64,000 nucleotides of DNA from Rheinheimera mangrovi (GTDB lineage: Bacteria > Pseudomonadota > Gammaproteobacteria > Enterobacterales > Alteromonadaceae), in contig NZ_CP034683.1 in NCBI RefSeq assembly GCF_003990335.1, positions 1,626,501-1,690,500 on the forward strand, in the 5' to 3' direction. Positions 1 through 9,795 of this stretch are shown in pieces. Below the pieces are notes generated by a model. The model made no database searches, was not told the origin of the DNA, and was given only the letters and a program-made list of their open reading frames with translations. Each line of letters starts with the position of its first letter. The first letter of the stretch is position 1. A program made the translations under genes and the position numbers.

Positions 1-712
1 CCTGAACATTGCCGGTTAAATGTTCCCTAAGCCGACGGCTCATAGTCGTTAGTGCTGAATTACCATTAGAAAGCACAACACCTGACTGAGTTACACCTGC
101 AACATCCAGGGCTTTAACCAAAACTGAATTTCGAATGTCGTCGGCTTCGATCTGAAAGGCTTTTTCAAAACCAATGTGACCAAACACATTGGCGACAAAA
201 GACTGGATCGTCTCCAGAGGTTTTACTCTGTCCGCATAAACCCCAGCCTGATACAGTTTTGCTACCAGATCAGACAATACACCCACATCAATTTTAGAGC
301 CATGAGCCGCATTATGGTAAGCCGAGACACTAACTCTTGAATTAATAGCAGCGCCGTAGGCCACAAATCTATTGGTGGCTTCAGTTACACAGCCATTACG
401 CAGTGGACACTTCAGCGCAATAAATTCGTTTAGAGGGTTAAATACCACTCTATAGTTTTGTTGCCTGTCTACCGTAACCGATACTTTACCTTCACTGTTT
501 GTAGTGCCAAAACCAAGGAGCGCAGTGCTGCCATCTACGCTATGAACTTCAACTCTGGTCCCTGGTAAAACCATGCCATGAAGCACTGATATCTCGAGTG
601 TTTGTGTTGATGGGGGCGGTGTCTCCGGTGCCACCTCAGCAGAACCCGAGCCGCCGCCGCAGGCTGACAACAACGCAAGCAATGGCAGAAAACATAAAAC
701 CTGAAACTTCAT
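1..712 (-). CDS. Lipoprotein, partial (C-terminus beyond window)
   Basis: The frame is open from the ATG at 712 to the window edge (237 residues visible). It begins with a short lipoprotein signal ending in LSAC with Cys18, followed by a Gly/Ser stretch and a Pro-rich linker (to about residue 36). Next comes a beta-rich segment (about 40-95) that looks like a carboxypeptidase-regulatory or transthyretin-type fold. It holds a C-P-x-x-x-G-C motif resembling one in the larger lipoprotein encoded at 3139-5679, so the two are probably related. Its ATG overlaps the TAA of the upstream barrel gene by one base, so translation is probably coupled; GGGAG lies upstream. The function is unknown. An envelope role alongside capsule assembly is inferred from context only. 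Confidence 0.75.
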   Translation of the reverse strand, partial: MKFQVLCFLPLLALLSACGGGSGSAEVAPETPPPSTQTLEISVLHGMVLPGTRVEVHSVDGSTALLGFGTTNSEGKVSVTVDRQQNYRVVFNPLNEFIALKCPLRNGCVTEATNRFVAYGAAINSRVSVSAYHNAAHGSKIDVGVLSDLVAKLYQAGVYADRVKPLETIQSFVANVFGHIGFEKAFQIEADDIRNSVLVKALDVAGVTQSGVVLSNGNSALTTMSRRLREHLTGNVQ

Positions 713-1827
713 TACCACTCCCATTTATAGCCAAGGTACAAGTTAATACGGTTAGCAAATGAATACTTGATGTCATCACTGACCAAACTTGCCTCAAAAT
801 TCTGGTTCGCATAATGAAAACCAATACTGCTTGTTGTGGGTTCAATACTTACCCCATAACTAACTCCTCGCTTGGGAATGTAAGTGGTTTTCACTGTATA
901 AAAGTTATCGTTATTGATATTAAGCACGCTGGCTTCAACAGACCACTTATACTTCAGACGATAATTAGCAAATATTCTGATCCTCTCAGGCAAATTCATG
1001 GTGAAAGATTCATAGCGACCAGATTCATGTGTCACCAAATCGATCAAAGGCAACTGATTTCTGATGTCGTCTTTGTCAAAGTAGTAATCATTGAAGCGGA
1101 AGTTTCCCCGTGCAAAAGGGGATTCTTTAAAACGGACAAAGTGGAATAAATCTTTAGCTTCTAAACCAAAGCTCAATCGCCATGAATATTTGTAAGACAA
1201 GGCAACATCAAGTGCTGCGCCATAGCCGTTTGGAGTTTTAGGTACATTCAGTAGAGTGTACAGAGTGTCTTCGTTAAAATGGTAAACCGCATCAGCGTCG
1301 CCAAGGCGGGTTTTACCATTAATGTAGCCGTCAGCAATCTCCCTATTTTGAAAAATAGAAGAATGCAAAACATTAAGCGACGTAGCAATCTGTATATGCT
1401 CATACTCTTCCGGCAAGGCAAAGCTATACCCTATACGAATGCCTTCAGAAACTAACCGCTGTTCAGAAAAGTCATACACATAGTCTTTATCTTGCAGCTG
1501 ATCTCTGGCGTTATGAAACAAGTAACGATACTCGCCTACTTCAGGGTGCATCTTAATGTAATAATCAAGACGCGCAAAAATGCCGAAAGACCACTGATCG
1601 TAATTCACACCAAATTCAGCTATGTGATTAGCATAAGCACTGTCTGATGCTTTAAAGCTTTTTGCCCCCTTCCATGATCCGAAAAAGTCATTTACAGGTA
1701 CGGCTGGGGTGTAATTGTCGCTGGATATTTTGCTGTATAACTCTGCACTGAAAGTTGAACAGCTGAAAGATAACAACGATAACGAAATAAACAAAGCCTG
1801 TGGAAACGCACGACGTTCAGACATCAA
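712..1827 (-). CDS. Predicted outer-membrane beta-barrel protein
   Basis: A 371-residue protein with a signal peptide (hydrophobic stretch about residues 10-24, likely cleaved after FSA near residue 28). The rest is rich in alternating aromatic and polar strands, with no hydrophobic helix. It ends in an aromatic pattern (YKWEW) typical of outer-membrane barrels, which have a C-terminal Trp or Phe for Bam recognition. No family is recognised; a Wzi-like or YjbH-like capsule or exopolysaccharide surface protein is a loose possibility. It lies between kpsS and a lipoprotein gene in one minus-strand operon, which suggests a role in capsule attachment or export at the outer membrane. The start could be M1 or M2 of the initial Met-Met. 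Confidence 0.7.
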   Translation of the reverse strand: MMSERRAFPQALFISLSLLSFSCSTFSAELYSKISSDNYTPAVPVNDFFGSWKGAKSFKASDSAYANHIAEFGVNYDQWSFGIFARLDYYIKMHPEVGEYRYLFHNARDQLQDKDYVYDFSEQRLVSEGIRIGYSFALPEEYEHIQIATSLNVLHSSIFQNREIADGYINGKTRLGDADAVYHFNEDTLYTLLNVPKTPNGYGAALDVALSYKYSWRLSFGLEAKDLFHFVRFKESPFARGNFRFNDYYFDKDDIRNQLPLIDLVTHESGRYESFTMNLPERIRIFANYRLKYKWSVEASVLNINNDNFYTVKTTYIPKRGVSYGVSIEPTTSSIGFHYANQNFEASLVSDDIKYSFANRINLYLGYKWEW

Positions 1828-1852
1828 AAACTCCGGGACCTTATACTTTTAA

Positions 1853-3070
1853 TTATGTTGGAGATACTTTCACCGATGTTGCCAGCCGCTCTGAAATATT
1901 GACGAACATATCTTCCGGTTTACGGTAAAAAGAGCCTACCACCTGAGTTCTGTCTAAAACAACATTAGCAAATCGCTGAAAATATTCTTTATCCGGTGCT
2001 GAAGGATCATTCCAAAATTCATCTAGCGAATTCTGGCTGGTAATCTTATCCAGATTAAAAATTGCTGAACCCAGGGCTTTTGTCGGTATACCGTGGATAA
2101 GAGACGATATACCTACAGTACTATTTATGGTGACAGTGCCTTTAGCATTGTGCAGCAGGGTAGGCAAATGCAAATCGTGGCAATACAACACTCTGCCATT
2201 TACATCAAAAGCATAAGATAGCTTCTTAATGTAATTGTGGTAGTTGGTGAAGCCTCTATCCTGTGGATGGTGTTTAAACACCAAATAACTGTCTTTTGGC
2301 GCGTGCTCAGAAAAAGATTCAATGACCACGCCTATAAATTCCTCAACAGAATCAAAAGGGGAGTGGAACAAAATCTGGCTATCAATACTCACTTGCAGAG
2401 GGGCCAGATAATATTTCTTTTTCAACTCACCAGTCAGCCGCTGCATAAGTTTACGTTGTGTGGCTTTATAAACCAGTTTCCTGATACCACTAATCATCCA
2501 GTTCATGCCTTCTTCAACAATAAGCCAAGGCCTGTGATGCAAATAATTCGGGTATTTATAGTGTAAAAAGGTTTTGCTCCAGTAATACAAAATGGCATAC
2601 AGAGCTATATTGGCAAAATGGCTACCAGGTTTCGAATCAGCTTTACGACCACGATTGATGGATGCATTCACGTGATCAGCCATGACATCCAGCGTAGTTA
2701 ATCTGGAATGACCATTAACGCCTTCTTTCTCAAAGGTGACAAAATTTGGTCTGAAATATCCCTCTTCAAATGCCCAAAAGTTAGTATTTAACTTTAAAGA
2801 CACCCTGCGGGCTATTTTGTGATAGTAGCGGCAATCGCCATAAACAAGAATGTCTGTGATCTTATGCTCCTGAATAAAATCAGCAACAAAAGCCTCAAAA
2901 TCTGAGTGAACTCCGTTGAACCCCACATAGTTGTGTTTTTCAGCGTAAAATTCATCACCACCATTAAAACCAATTTTATAAGTGTCACATTCCGTGTGTT
3001 TTCTGAGATAGCTAGCCAACTGTGCGAAAAACGGACCTAGCGGACCTTGCAAAAACAAGTACTTTCTCAT
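1853..3070 (-). CDS. kpsS: KpsS-like capsule linker beta-Kdo transferase
   Basis: A 405-residue protein of the usual KpsS size. The N-terminus (FLQGPLGPFF) is the characteristic KpsS opening. The EEGYFRP motif near residue 100 corresponds to the EDGF-R motif of the KpsC Kdo-transferase domains, and a conserved KHHPQDRG lies near residue 260. In group 2-type capsules KpsS adds the first beta-Kdo to lysophosphatidylglycerol at the inner face of the inner membrane, and KpsC extends the linker. The partner kpsC lies about 50 kb away at 52938, so the pair is split. The gene is in the minus-strand operon with two lipoproteins and a barrel protein, behind a strong hairpin at 3093-3123 that may reduce its expression relative to the upstream gene. 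Confidence 0.9.
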   Translation of the reverse strand: MRKYLFLQGPLGPFFAQLASYLRKHTECDTYKIGFNGGDEFYAEKHNYVGFNGVHSDFEAFVADFIQEHKITDILVYGDCRYYHKIARRVSLKLNTNFWAFEEGYFRPNFVTFEKEGVNGHSRLTTLDVMADHVNASINRGRKADSKPGSHFANIALYAILYYWSKTFLHYKYPNYLHHRPWLIVEEGMNWMISGIRKLVYKATQRKLMQRLTGELKKKYYLAPLQVSIDSQILFHSPFDSVEEFIGVVIESFSEHAPKDSYLVFKHHPQDRGFTNYHNYIKKLSYAFDVNGRVLYCHDLHLPTLLHNAKGTVTINSTVGISSLIHGIPTKALGSAIFNLDKITSQNSLDEFWNDPSAPDKEYFQRFANVVLDRTQVVGSFYRKPEDMFVNISERLATSVKVSPT

Positions 3071-3092
3071 AACGCAGATTCCATAAAGACTT

Positions 3093-3123
3093 GAACATCA
3101 GGGGCTATTAACCCCTGATGTTC
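3093..3123 (-). terminator. 12-bp perfect hairpin between lipoprotein gene and kpsS
   Basis: An inverted repeat with arms GAACATCAGGGG and CCCCTGATGTTC around a 7-base loop, 16 bases after the lipoprotein stop and 23 bases before the kpsS start. No U-run follows on either strand, so it is not a classical intrinsic terminator. It could stabilise the 3' end of the upstream message or partly attenuate transcription into kpsS. Confidence 0.5.
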
Positions 3124-3138
3124 TATAGGGTTGACTAA

Positions 3139-5679
3139 TTAGTCGTCCTTTCTGTCAAAATAAGCGCTCAGAGCTTCCAGTAATCTGTCCACGTTCTTAA
3201 TGCTTACTTTCTCTACGTCTTGTCCATCTTGTTTAACCACAAACTCAAAGGTGGCGTCTTCAGCTTTTACAGGACAATTAGTCGTTGTAAAAGTAGGGCG
3301 TACCACACCCACCAGGGTAGTTTGGGTTCTTACGCCAGCAACACCATTTTTGGTTGCAGCATACACATTACCCTGCCAGTTTTCACACCAGATAGGAGTT
3401 GTCTTCGCTTCAGCCACAAATTGCTGCGCATCGTTGGTCAGGTCTAATCTGAATTCCAATGACTGATTGGCGGCTTCGTCTAACATCAGCGTCACTGTGT
3501 CTTTAATAACTTTCTTGTTATCTTCAGTAGAGATAAAAGTTTTAGCTTCAACAGAGTAGTGATCGTCTTCTACTGTCAATTCAGAACCACGAGCGTTATA
3601 CAAGTCAGTAGATACTTTATGTTGCTCAAGAATGTTGTCACCAAACTCGCTGAAGTTATCGCCGTAGAAAGCAAAGCTACCTGTACCGTTAATGCCAACT
3701 TCTTCAACTTCATTCTCAAAAATGTTCATATAAGCAGTAACAGACCACTGAGTATCTTTGCTGCCGATATTAAAATCTTTGTAAGTTTTCACCGGATCGT
3801 ACGAGTTAAAAGTAATTACAGAAGTTTCTGTTGGCTCAAACTCAACACGTGCTATGCCTGCTTCAACATAAGCATTTTCACCAGTAATAGATACATTAGC
3901 AGATACTTTTGGCTCACCATTGGCAACCTGAGCATCACTGTTGAAAGTGTAACCTAACTTAAATGGTACACGACTACACTCAGCTTGTTGTGCCGGGCAT
4001 ACAGTTGTAGCTCCGTCGACTTGCGGATAGTTGGTCAGTACACCGCTGAAACCAGCGTTCATTGTGATGTTACCAAACTGTACTGTTTCTTCTTTCAAAG
4101 ACACATAATAAGTCACTACCACGCCATCGTTACGGGCTTCGGTAAAGGTAACCACTTCGGTTTCGCCGTTGTTGGTCGTATCTACATCCTGAGCCACCTG
4201 AATAGCTTTTTGGATAGCGTCTACTATATCAGTAGATACCTGAACAGCACGTTTGTTATTCGCTACTGATACACCATTAATACCAAAGAAATCGTTGATT
4301 ACTTTTTTGGCAAATGCAGCTCTGTCAGCAAAGGCAGCTGGGTCAGCAGGAATTTCCGGATCTACAGGCTTAGGCTCAGTACCCGGTTGTGTCACTTCAA
4401 AACCAGGAACTACAGTTTTCACTGAGTCAGTAATTTGCGTAATTAAAGTCGGGCTTAAAGGACCAGTTGACGATTTAATCAGGCTGATCACATTAGCTAA
4501 TACGCTAACAGTGGATTGTAACTCATCTGTATTAACTTCAGTTTCCAGCGAGCTTAACAGCTCTTCTGCATAGTTACCTTGCAGGTTTGCACTGGTTACA
4601 CCCAGCGGCACAGACGAACCTTCCTGAGCAAGTTTGTTCTCTAATTGCGTTAACTGACTAATCAACAATGGGTTAGTGGCAATAGAGGACACGTTAGTCC
4701 GCATTTTAGTAATAGTTGAATTCAGTGCTGCAGTATTGCCCTGATTGATATTGGTAGAAAGTGAGCCCAGTTGCTGGTTAATCACATTACCTAAATCTGC
4801 AGTGCCGCCGTCTTGCATAATGGTTTGCAGTAAAGCGCTGCTTAATAAAGACAACTTAAAGTTAGTGGGCGACATAGCAACCTGCGCCTGAGCAGGAGTC
4901 AAAGTAGCCAGTTGTGAAGGGTCAGTAACTGTTACATTTAACAAAGACTGTGGAATTGAGTCACCGCTCATACCCAAAGAGATTGCAACAATGCGGGTTG
5001 TCAAGGCTGTCAGTGCCTGAAATGCCGCTGAACCTTTAGTTATATTTGCTAAAGCATCTGCGTCATCTAAGGTTTTTTTCGACGTCAGATCAGTGTAAAT
5101 ATTAACATTCGCTGTCTGGTTGCTGCCTGCGGGGCTTTGGTCCACCAGTGTTGTTAATTCCAGACCACTTTGAATAGCTACACCAGAACCAAAGTTTGCA
5201 GCCGGACCACAACCCGTTGGCACGTCACAAACCATGCTTGGTTGAGCAGAACCTAAAGCTGGGAAAACTCTAACCCAGCCATAATTCACCTGAACAGGAT
5301 TGTAAGAAAACGCATATCTACCCGCTAAATCTGACACTGTTGATAACGTTGGCGTAGAAGGTAAACCTGCTGAACCAGCATTAAAGCCGTAGTACTGAAC
5401 CTGGAAGTTTTGCAATAAACCTTTTACAGCACTACCACCAATAGATGCAGGCGCAGGTTCTGGCTCAGGCTCTGGCTCTGGTTCTGGTTCTGGTTCAGGC
5501 TGTGGTTCCGGCTCAGGCTCTGGTTGTGGTTCCGGCTCTGGCTCAGGCTCTGGCTGTGGAGCAGGTTCAGGAGCTGGTGTTTGAGTTTCCGGTGCATTAT
5601 CGCCCGAGCCAAAACATCCGGTCAGAGACAAGGCTATTGCAATAGCCACTGCTGATTTAGTCATAATTACGTTTGCCAT
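3139..5679 (-). CDS. Large lipoprotein with Pro-Glu repeat stalk
   Basis: The chosen start (ATG 5679, 846 aa) has GAGAG about 9 bases upstream and leads straight into a lipoprotein signal ending LTGC (Cys22); an upstream in-frame start at 5718 would overlap the hydroxylase gene. Residues about 35-77 are an almost pure Pro-Glu/Pro-Gln run (blocks of four, three and seven PE units split by PQ). A carboxypeptidase-regulatory-like beta segment follows (about 80-145), then a long helical region and a beta-rich C-terminal half. The rigid PE stalk would hold the domain away from the membrane anchor. No known function is recognised. Its neighbour upstream is a prolyl-hydroxylase-like enzyme, 11 bases away, and kpsS lies downstream. 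The six-base DNA repeats coding for the stalk could change in number by slippage. Confidence 0.8.
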   Translation of the reverse strand: MANVIMTKSAVAIAIALSLTGCFGSGDNAPETQTPAPEPAPQPEPEPEPEPQPEPEPEPQPEPEPEPEPEPEPEPAPASIGGSAVKGLLQNFQVQYYGFNAGSAGLPSTPTLSTVSDLAGRYAFSYNPVQVNYGWVRVFPALGSAQPSMVCDVPTGCGPAANFGSGVAIQSGLELTTLVDQSPAGSNQTANVNIYTDLTSKKTLDDADALANITKGSAAFQALTALTTRIVAISLGMSGDSIPQSLLNVTVTDPSQLATLTPAQAQVAMSPTNFKLSLLSSALLQTIMQDGGTADLGNVINQQLGSLSTNINQGNTAALNSTITKMRTNVSSIATNPLLISQLTQLENKLAQEGSSVPLGVTSANLQGNYAEELLSSLETEVNTDELQSTVSVLANVISLIKSSTGPLSPTLITQITDSVKTVVPGFEVTQPGTEPKPVDPEIPADPAAFADRAAFAKKVINDFFGINGVSVANNKRAVQVSTDIVDAIQKAIQVAQDVDTTNNGETEVVTFTEARNDGVVVTYYVSLKEETVQFGNITMNAGFSGVLTNYPQVDGATTVCPAQQAECSRVPFKLGYTFNSDAQVANGEPKVSANVSITGENAYVEAGIARVEFEPTETSVITFNSYDPVKTYKDFNIGSKDTQWSVTAYMNIFENEVEEVGINGTGSFAFYGDNFSEFGDNILEQHKVSTDLYNARGSELTVEDDHYSVEAKTFISTEDNKKVIKDTVTLMLDEAANQSLEFRLDLTNDAQQFVAEAKTTPIWCENWQGNVYAATKNGVAGVRTQTTLVGVVRPTFTTTNCPVKAEDATFEFVVKQDGQDVEKVSIKNVDRLLEALSAYFDRKDD

Positions 5680-5690
5680 TTTTATTACTC

Positions 5691-6350
5691 TCAGTTTCTT
5701 GTGTATTCTCTGAACCACAGATTAAACGCCCATTTCTCGCCAAATATAACTGGACAACCTGCGTGTAACGAGTTCACATGTACATCATTGGTGTTTGGAT
5801 AGGTGTTATTAAATATCAATAAACTACCCTGTTTAGCTCTAATTTTAATGTTTAATTTGGGAAATTCCGTTTCGCCTCCGTCGATGACATTACTCAAATA
5901 ACACAAAGCTGTAACCAGCCTTTGGCCGCGTTTTTCCATGTACTGACTGCCCTGTTTGTAGGCGTCATAATGTGCTTTGTACTCTTGACCCGGTAAGTAC
6001 CTGATTACCTGCATCGCTTCAGCAAGGGCTAAGGGTAACCCTACCACCTCAGCCACAGTTCCACAAATTCGTTGAATGTCGGGTGAATGATTGTGTTGCA
6101 GCCAAACCAGATCGTTGGTTCGGCCTGCACTAACCTCAACCTCTTTTGCTCCGCTGACTCTGGCGCGCACCAGTTGGTCTTTCGCTTGTAGTATAACTTC
6201 TTCAGCATCTGAGGCTGATAAAAAGTTCTCAAATAATACAACCAGAGGGTCGTGGTGCAACTGCTTACCGTTTGGGTAAAAGTTTTTTAAATGGTATTTG
6301 TACAGACTTTCCATGCCTACCACATGCGGGCAAAACAAACCGCATCTCAA
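5691..6350 (-). CDS. 2OG-Fe(II) oxygenase, prolyl 4-hydroxylase-like
   Basis: A 219-residue protein of the P4Hc fold. The iron ligands are visible as H127-Y-D129 and H196, with the 2-oxoglutarate-binding lysine at K206, ten residues after the distal His. The family motifs [13 protein letters not shown] and GGETEFP flank them. All catalytic residues are present, so the enzyme should be active and cytoplasmic (no signal peptide). Known bacterial members hydroxylate prolines in EF-Tu or collagen-like proteins. Here the next gene, 11 bases on, encodes a lipoprotein with more than 20 prolines in a PE stalk, an attractive candidate substrate (inference). The start is uncertain: ATG 6350 or ATG 6314, both with weak ribosome sites. 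Confidence 0.85.
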   Translation of the reverse strand: MRCGLFCPHVVGMESLYKYHLKNFYPNGKQLHHDPLVVLFENFLSASDAEEVILQAKDQLVRARVSGAKEVEVSAGRTNDLVWLQHNHSPDIQRICGTVAEVVGLPLALAEAMQVIRYLPGQEYKAHYDAYKQGSQYMEKRGQRLVTALCYLSNVIDGGETEFPKLNIKIRAKQGSLLIFNNTYPNTNDVHVNSLHAGCPVIFGEKWAFNLWFREYTRN

Positions 6351-6630
6351 TTTAGTGAAACCATATGAGCACTAATTAAACATTAAAGCGTCATTAATTA
6401 CAAATGAAAATCCTACAACTGTTGCCAGAAGCCAGTTTTTTACCTAAATTCATAGCCTTAACTGCTAAATTTGGCTAATTAAAATTTAATGATTGAGTTT
6501 AGTTAACCAAGCAGGTTTAATAATGTATCAGCGTAAAACCAGTGTTCTGGTGCATTTTATTTTCTTTAAAACTGCACTTTACAAGCCAAATGTGTTGGTT
6601 TTATTTCGGTAGGGATATTGAGGTATTTTT
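6351..6630. promoter_or_regulatory. Divergent intergenic region between minus-strand operon and kpsDMTE
   Basis: A 280-base AT-rich gap between two divergent operons. On the plus strand TTGAGT (6493-6498) and TTTAAT (6516-6521), 17 bases apart, make a plausible sigma-70 promoter about 110 bases before kpsD. No convincing ops/JUMPstart element was found; CGGTAG at 6607-6612 lacks the full GGCGGTAG core. No clear minus-strand promoter could be picked out. Confidence 0.45.
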
Positions 6631-8319
6631 GTGATAAAAGTTTTATTCCCGGTTATGGCTGCTATCAGCCTGAGTTTTTCGATTGCGGCCCAGGTTGTCA
6701 ATAGCGGTGATTTACCGCAGGACCAACAGACAAAAACTCCTTTGCTGCTTAATGAGGCCAAGTCAGACACCAATTGGCAAAGCGGTCGTTATGGCCCTGA
6801 CATCAGTTCTAAAACCATAACGCCATTATCAAAAATTAAACCCTTTGGAGCTGACTTGTTCGCTGGCGGATTCCGCGGCTTAAGAGCAGACGGTTTAAAT
6901 AGCAATTACAAAATTTTGCCAGGTGATCAGGTTACCTTAAGAGTCTGGGGCGCTGTTGATATAGACCGCATCCTGCCTGTTGATGCACAGGGCAACATCT
7001 TTATTCCTTCAATCGGGCCTGTGCCAGTGATGGGCATGAGTCACGCTAATCTAGACCAGACAGTCAGAGCCGCAGTTAAAAAAGTATACCCGGATAACGT
7101 AAATGTATACACCAACCTGCAGGGTGTGCAGCCAGTGGCTGTTTTTGTCGCAGGTTTTGTTAACAGGCCAGGTCGTTATGCTGGCGTTCCTTCTGACTCT
7201 TTATTGTTCTTTATAGATCAGGCTGCAGGCATAGATGAACAATTAGGCAGTTACCGTCAGGTCAGCCTGGTGCGTAACGGTATCGAAATCGCTAAAGCAG
7301 ACTTATACGACTTCATTTTACAAGGTCGCCTAACTCAAACCCAATTTCAGGATGGCGATACAATTTTCGTCTCAAAACGTGGCCCTGCTGTCATAGTTCA
7401 GGGCGACGTTGGTCGGCCATACCGTTACGAATTGCAATCTGAAGAGCCATTAACAGGCAACTCGGTTAACCAATTGGCCCGGCTGAAAAGTGGTGTAAAT
7501 CAGGTTTTAGTCCGTGGTACCCGCGATAGTGGCAAAGTTGTGAGTTACCTGGGCATGGACGAATTTGCCCGCTATCAACTGGCTGATGGTGACGAAGTTA
7601 TTTATATCGCCGATCAACAAAATGACAATATAGTGGTGCAACTGGAAGGGGGATACCTGGGGCAGTCGCGCTTTGTAGTACCAAAAGAAACTCAATTACT
7701 CGACTTGTTAAAGCAAATACAACTTGACCCTGTGTTAGCCGACGGTAAAAGCATTTCTGTTAAACGAATCAGTATTGCCGAGCGTCAAAAAGCAGCCTTA
7801 GAAGACAGTTTACGCCGCTTAGAGTCTACTTATTTGGGCGCATCCTCTGCCACCAATGAAGAATCAGCTATTAGAGTGCGTGAGGCAGAACTTATCAGCC
7901 AGTTTGTAAAAAAGGCGCGAGAAGTACAACCTAATGGTCGCTTAGTGGTAGCCAATGAAGGCCAAATACAAGATGTACGCTTGCAGGACGGCGACATAAT
8001 CACCATTCCGCAAAAGTCGGATGCTATTTTAATCAGTGGCGAAGTTTTTGTGCCTCAGTCCGTGGTGTTTAGCAAACGTAAAGACCCATACGACTACATC
8101 GAAGGCGCTGGTGGTTTTACTCCACGGGCTGACGAAGACATGATCCTGATATTAAAACCTAATGGCGAAGTGCGTTACGCGGATGACGTCGACATAGAGC
8201 CGGGCGATGAAATATTAGTATTGCCAGAAGCCGATACCAAAAACCTACAGCTGGCAAGCTCCATTACTCAAATACTGTATCAAATAGCAGTGGCTACCAA
8301 AGTTGCCCTGGATCTGTAA
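6631..8319 (+). CDS. kpsD: KpsD-like capsule polysaccharide export protein
   Basis: A 562-residue protein, close to the usual KpsD length, with a GTG start preceded by GAGG 7 bases upstream. A signal peptide (cleavage near SIAA, residues 16-19) is followed by a Poly_export domain (KILPGDQVTLRVWG, about 92-185) and several SLBB domains (including VAGFVNRPGRY and ISGEVFVPQ). There is no lipobox, as in KpsD and unlike Wza. KpsD forms the periplasmic and outer-membrane conduit that carries ABC-exported capsule across the envelope, together with KpsE. It is the first gene of the kpsDMTE operon. Confidence 0.92.
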   Translation: MIKVLFPVMAAISLSFSIAAQVVNSGDLPQDQQTKTPLLLNEAKSDTNWQSGRYGPDISSKTITPLSKIKPFGADLFAGGFRGLRADGLNSNYKILPGDQVTLRVWGAVDIDRILPVDAQGNIFIPSIGPVPVMGMSHANLDQTVRAAVKKVYPDNVNVYTNLQGVQPVAVFVAGFVNRPGRYAGVPSDSLLFFIDQAAGIDEQLGSYRQVSLVRNGIEIAKADLYDFILQGRLTQTQFQDGDTIFVSKRGPAVIVQGDVGRPYRYELQSEEPLTGNSVNQLARLKSGVNQVLVRGTRDSGKVVSYLGMDEFARYQLADGDEVIYIADQQNDNIVVQLEGGYLGQSRFVVPKETQLLDLLKQIQLDPVLADGKSISVKRISIAERQKAALEDSLRRLESTYLGASSATNEESAIRVREAELISQFVKKAREVQPNGRLVVANEGQIQDVRLQDGDIITIPQKSDAILISGEVFVPQSVVFSKRKDPYDYIEGAGGFTPRADEDMILILKPNGEVRYADDVDIEPGDEILVLPEADTKNLQLASSITQILYQIAVATKVALDL

Positions 8320-8350
8320 GTTATGATCCGGGGGCAGAGGGCCAACAAAA

Positions 8351-9136
8351 ATGCTTAAAAGAACAGGTTTACGCGTCATGCTGGATGTATGGCGCGCTTT
8401 ATTTCTACGTGAAGCTTTTACCCGAATTTCTGCCGACCGCCTGGGGTGGAGCTGGATATTTATCGAACCACTATTACATTTGGGAATTATGGTTGGTATC
8501 AGGCAACTGATGGGCCGCGTCAGAATGGTCACTGGCGTAGAGTTTATTCCGTTTTTAATAGTCGGCATTTTGTCATTTTTTTTGTTCCGCAATGTGGTGA
8601 CCCGTCTTGCTACTGTGGTAAATGCCAATGCTGCTTTGTTTGCATACCGCCAGGTACAACCCATAGACACAGTATGTGTCAGGGCGTTTCTGGAAGGATG
8701 TATACAGTTTATGGTGTTTTTTATACTGGTGACCATACTGCACTTGCTTGATTTTAATATTTTGCCCGATGACCCGGCACTAGCCTTGTTTTACTTTTTT
8801 GTGCTGTGGTTGCTTGGCTTAGGCCTTGGTATGATTTTTTGTGTGATGGTAGCTACCTTTAGGGAGAGTGAACAATTTGTCAGTATTTCAATGCTGCCAA
8901 TGCTGATTATTTCCGGCGCTATGATCCCCGTTCAGGTATTTCCGCATGCTGTGCAGCAATGGCTTTGGTGGAATCCGGTATTGCATGGTGTTGAACTTAC
9001 CCGGCTGGCCTTTTTTAGTTCATACAAAGCCATGAATAATCTGTCACCACTTTATTTATTGGCATGGAGTGTGGGGCTGTTATTTGTTGGGCTTTTACTA
9101 CAGCTTCGCTACAAAACCAGGATGCTTGTAAGGTGA
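8351..9136 (+). CDS. kpsM: KpsM, ABC-2 capsule exporter permease
   Basis: A 261-residue polytopic membrane protein with about six hydrophobic segments, matching KpsM in length. The typical N-terminal amphipathic part (FLREAFTRISADRLGWSWIF) leads into the first membrane helix. It pairs with KpsT to move lipid-linked capsule across the inner membrane. CAGAGGG about 10 bases upstream supports the start. Its TGA overlaps the GTG start of kpsT. Confidence 0.93.
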   Translation: MLKRTGLRVMLDVWRALFLREAFTRISADRLGWSWIFIEPLLHLGIMVGIRQLMGRVRMVTGVEFIPFLIVGILSFFLFRNVVTRLATVVNANAALFAYRQVQPIDTVCVRAFLEGCIQFMVFFILVTILHLLDFNILPDDPALALFYFFVLWLLGLGLGMIFCVMVATFRESEQFVSISMLPMLIISGAMIPVQVFPHAVQQWLWWNPVLHGVELTRLAFFSSYKAMNNLSPLYLLAWSVGLLFVGLLLQLRYKTRMLVR

Positions 9137-9795
9137 TTGAAGTACAAAATCTTTATAAAAGATACCACGGGCCTTTTGGCGGTGACTGGGTATTAAAAGA
9201 TGTCAGTTTCACCATACCCGCCGGCGTAAGTGTCGGGGTTATTGGTGCAAATGGTGCAGGTAAATCTACCTTGCTCAGGCTACTGGCTAAAATGGATATG
9301 CCAGACAAAGGCAAGATAGTCCGGCATTGCAGTGTTTCCTGGCCTATAGGTTTAGGCGGTGGCTTTCAGGGCTCACTAACGGGCCGGCAAAACGTTAAAT
9401 TTGTAGCCCGTGTCCATGGTGGCGAAAGCCGGATGCAACAAATTATTGATTTTGTGCAAGACTTTGCCGAAATAGGTAAAGCCTTCGACCAGCCGGTAAA
9501 AACTTATTCCAGTGGTATGCGTAGCCGCCTTGCCTTTGGTTTGTCGCTGGCTTTTGACTTTGATATGTATTTATCAGACGAGGCCACTTCTGTAGGGGAT
9601 GCTGCTTTCAGAGCCAAAGCAACCAAAGCCTTTCAGGACAGAATAGGTAAGGCCAGTATTGTGATGGTGTCTCACAGTGTTGGAATATTAAAGGACCTTT
9701 GTCAGGCAGGTTTATGGTTACATCAGGGCCGTGCTTATTGGTACGACCAAATCAACGATGCCTTCGACGATTATTATAAGAGTATAGGTAAATGA
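9133..9795 (+). CDS. kpsT: KpsT, capsule exporter ATPase
   Basis: The start is taken as GTG 9133, overlapping the kpsM stop as GTGA; the frame continues upstream to 9064, but that part lies inside kpsM and is not conserved-looking. The product is 220 aa, the normal KpsT size. Walker A GANGAGKST (residues 38-46), the ABC signature region YSSGMRSRL and Walker B MYLSDE are intact. It powers export through KpsM. Its TGA overlaps the kpsE ATG (ATGA), so kpsM, kpsT and kpsE should be translationally coupled. Confidence 0.93.
   Translation: MIEVQNLYKRYHGPFGGDWVLKDVSFTIPAGVSVGVIGANGAGKSTLLRLLAKMDMPDKGKIVRHCSVSWPIGLGGGFQGSLTGRQNVKFVARVHGGESRMQQIIDFVQDFAEIGKAFDQPVKTYSSGMRSRLAFGLSLAFDFDMYLSDEATSVGDAAFRAKATKAFQDRIGKASIVMVSHSVGILKDLCQAGLWLHQGRAYWYDQINDAFDDYYKSIGK

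Noticed and set aside
5424..5645. Open frames on both strands across the Pro-Glu repeat
   Set aside because: They are shadows of the six-base repeat that codes the lipoprotein stalk.
9064..9132. Longer N-terminus for KpsT
   Set aside because: It lies within kpsM in another frame, and the GTG overlapping the kpsM stop gives the normal KpsT length.
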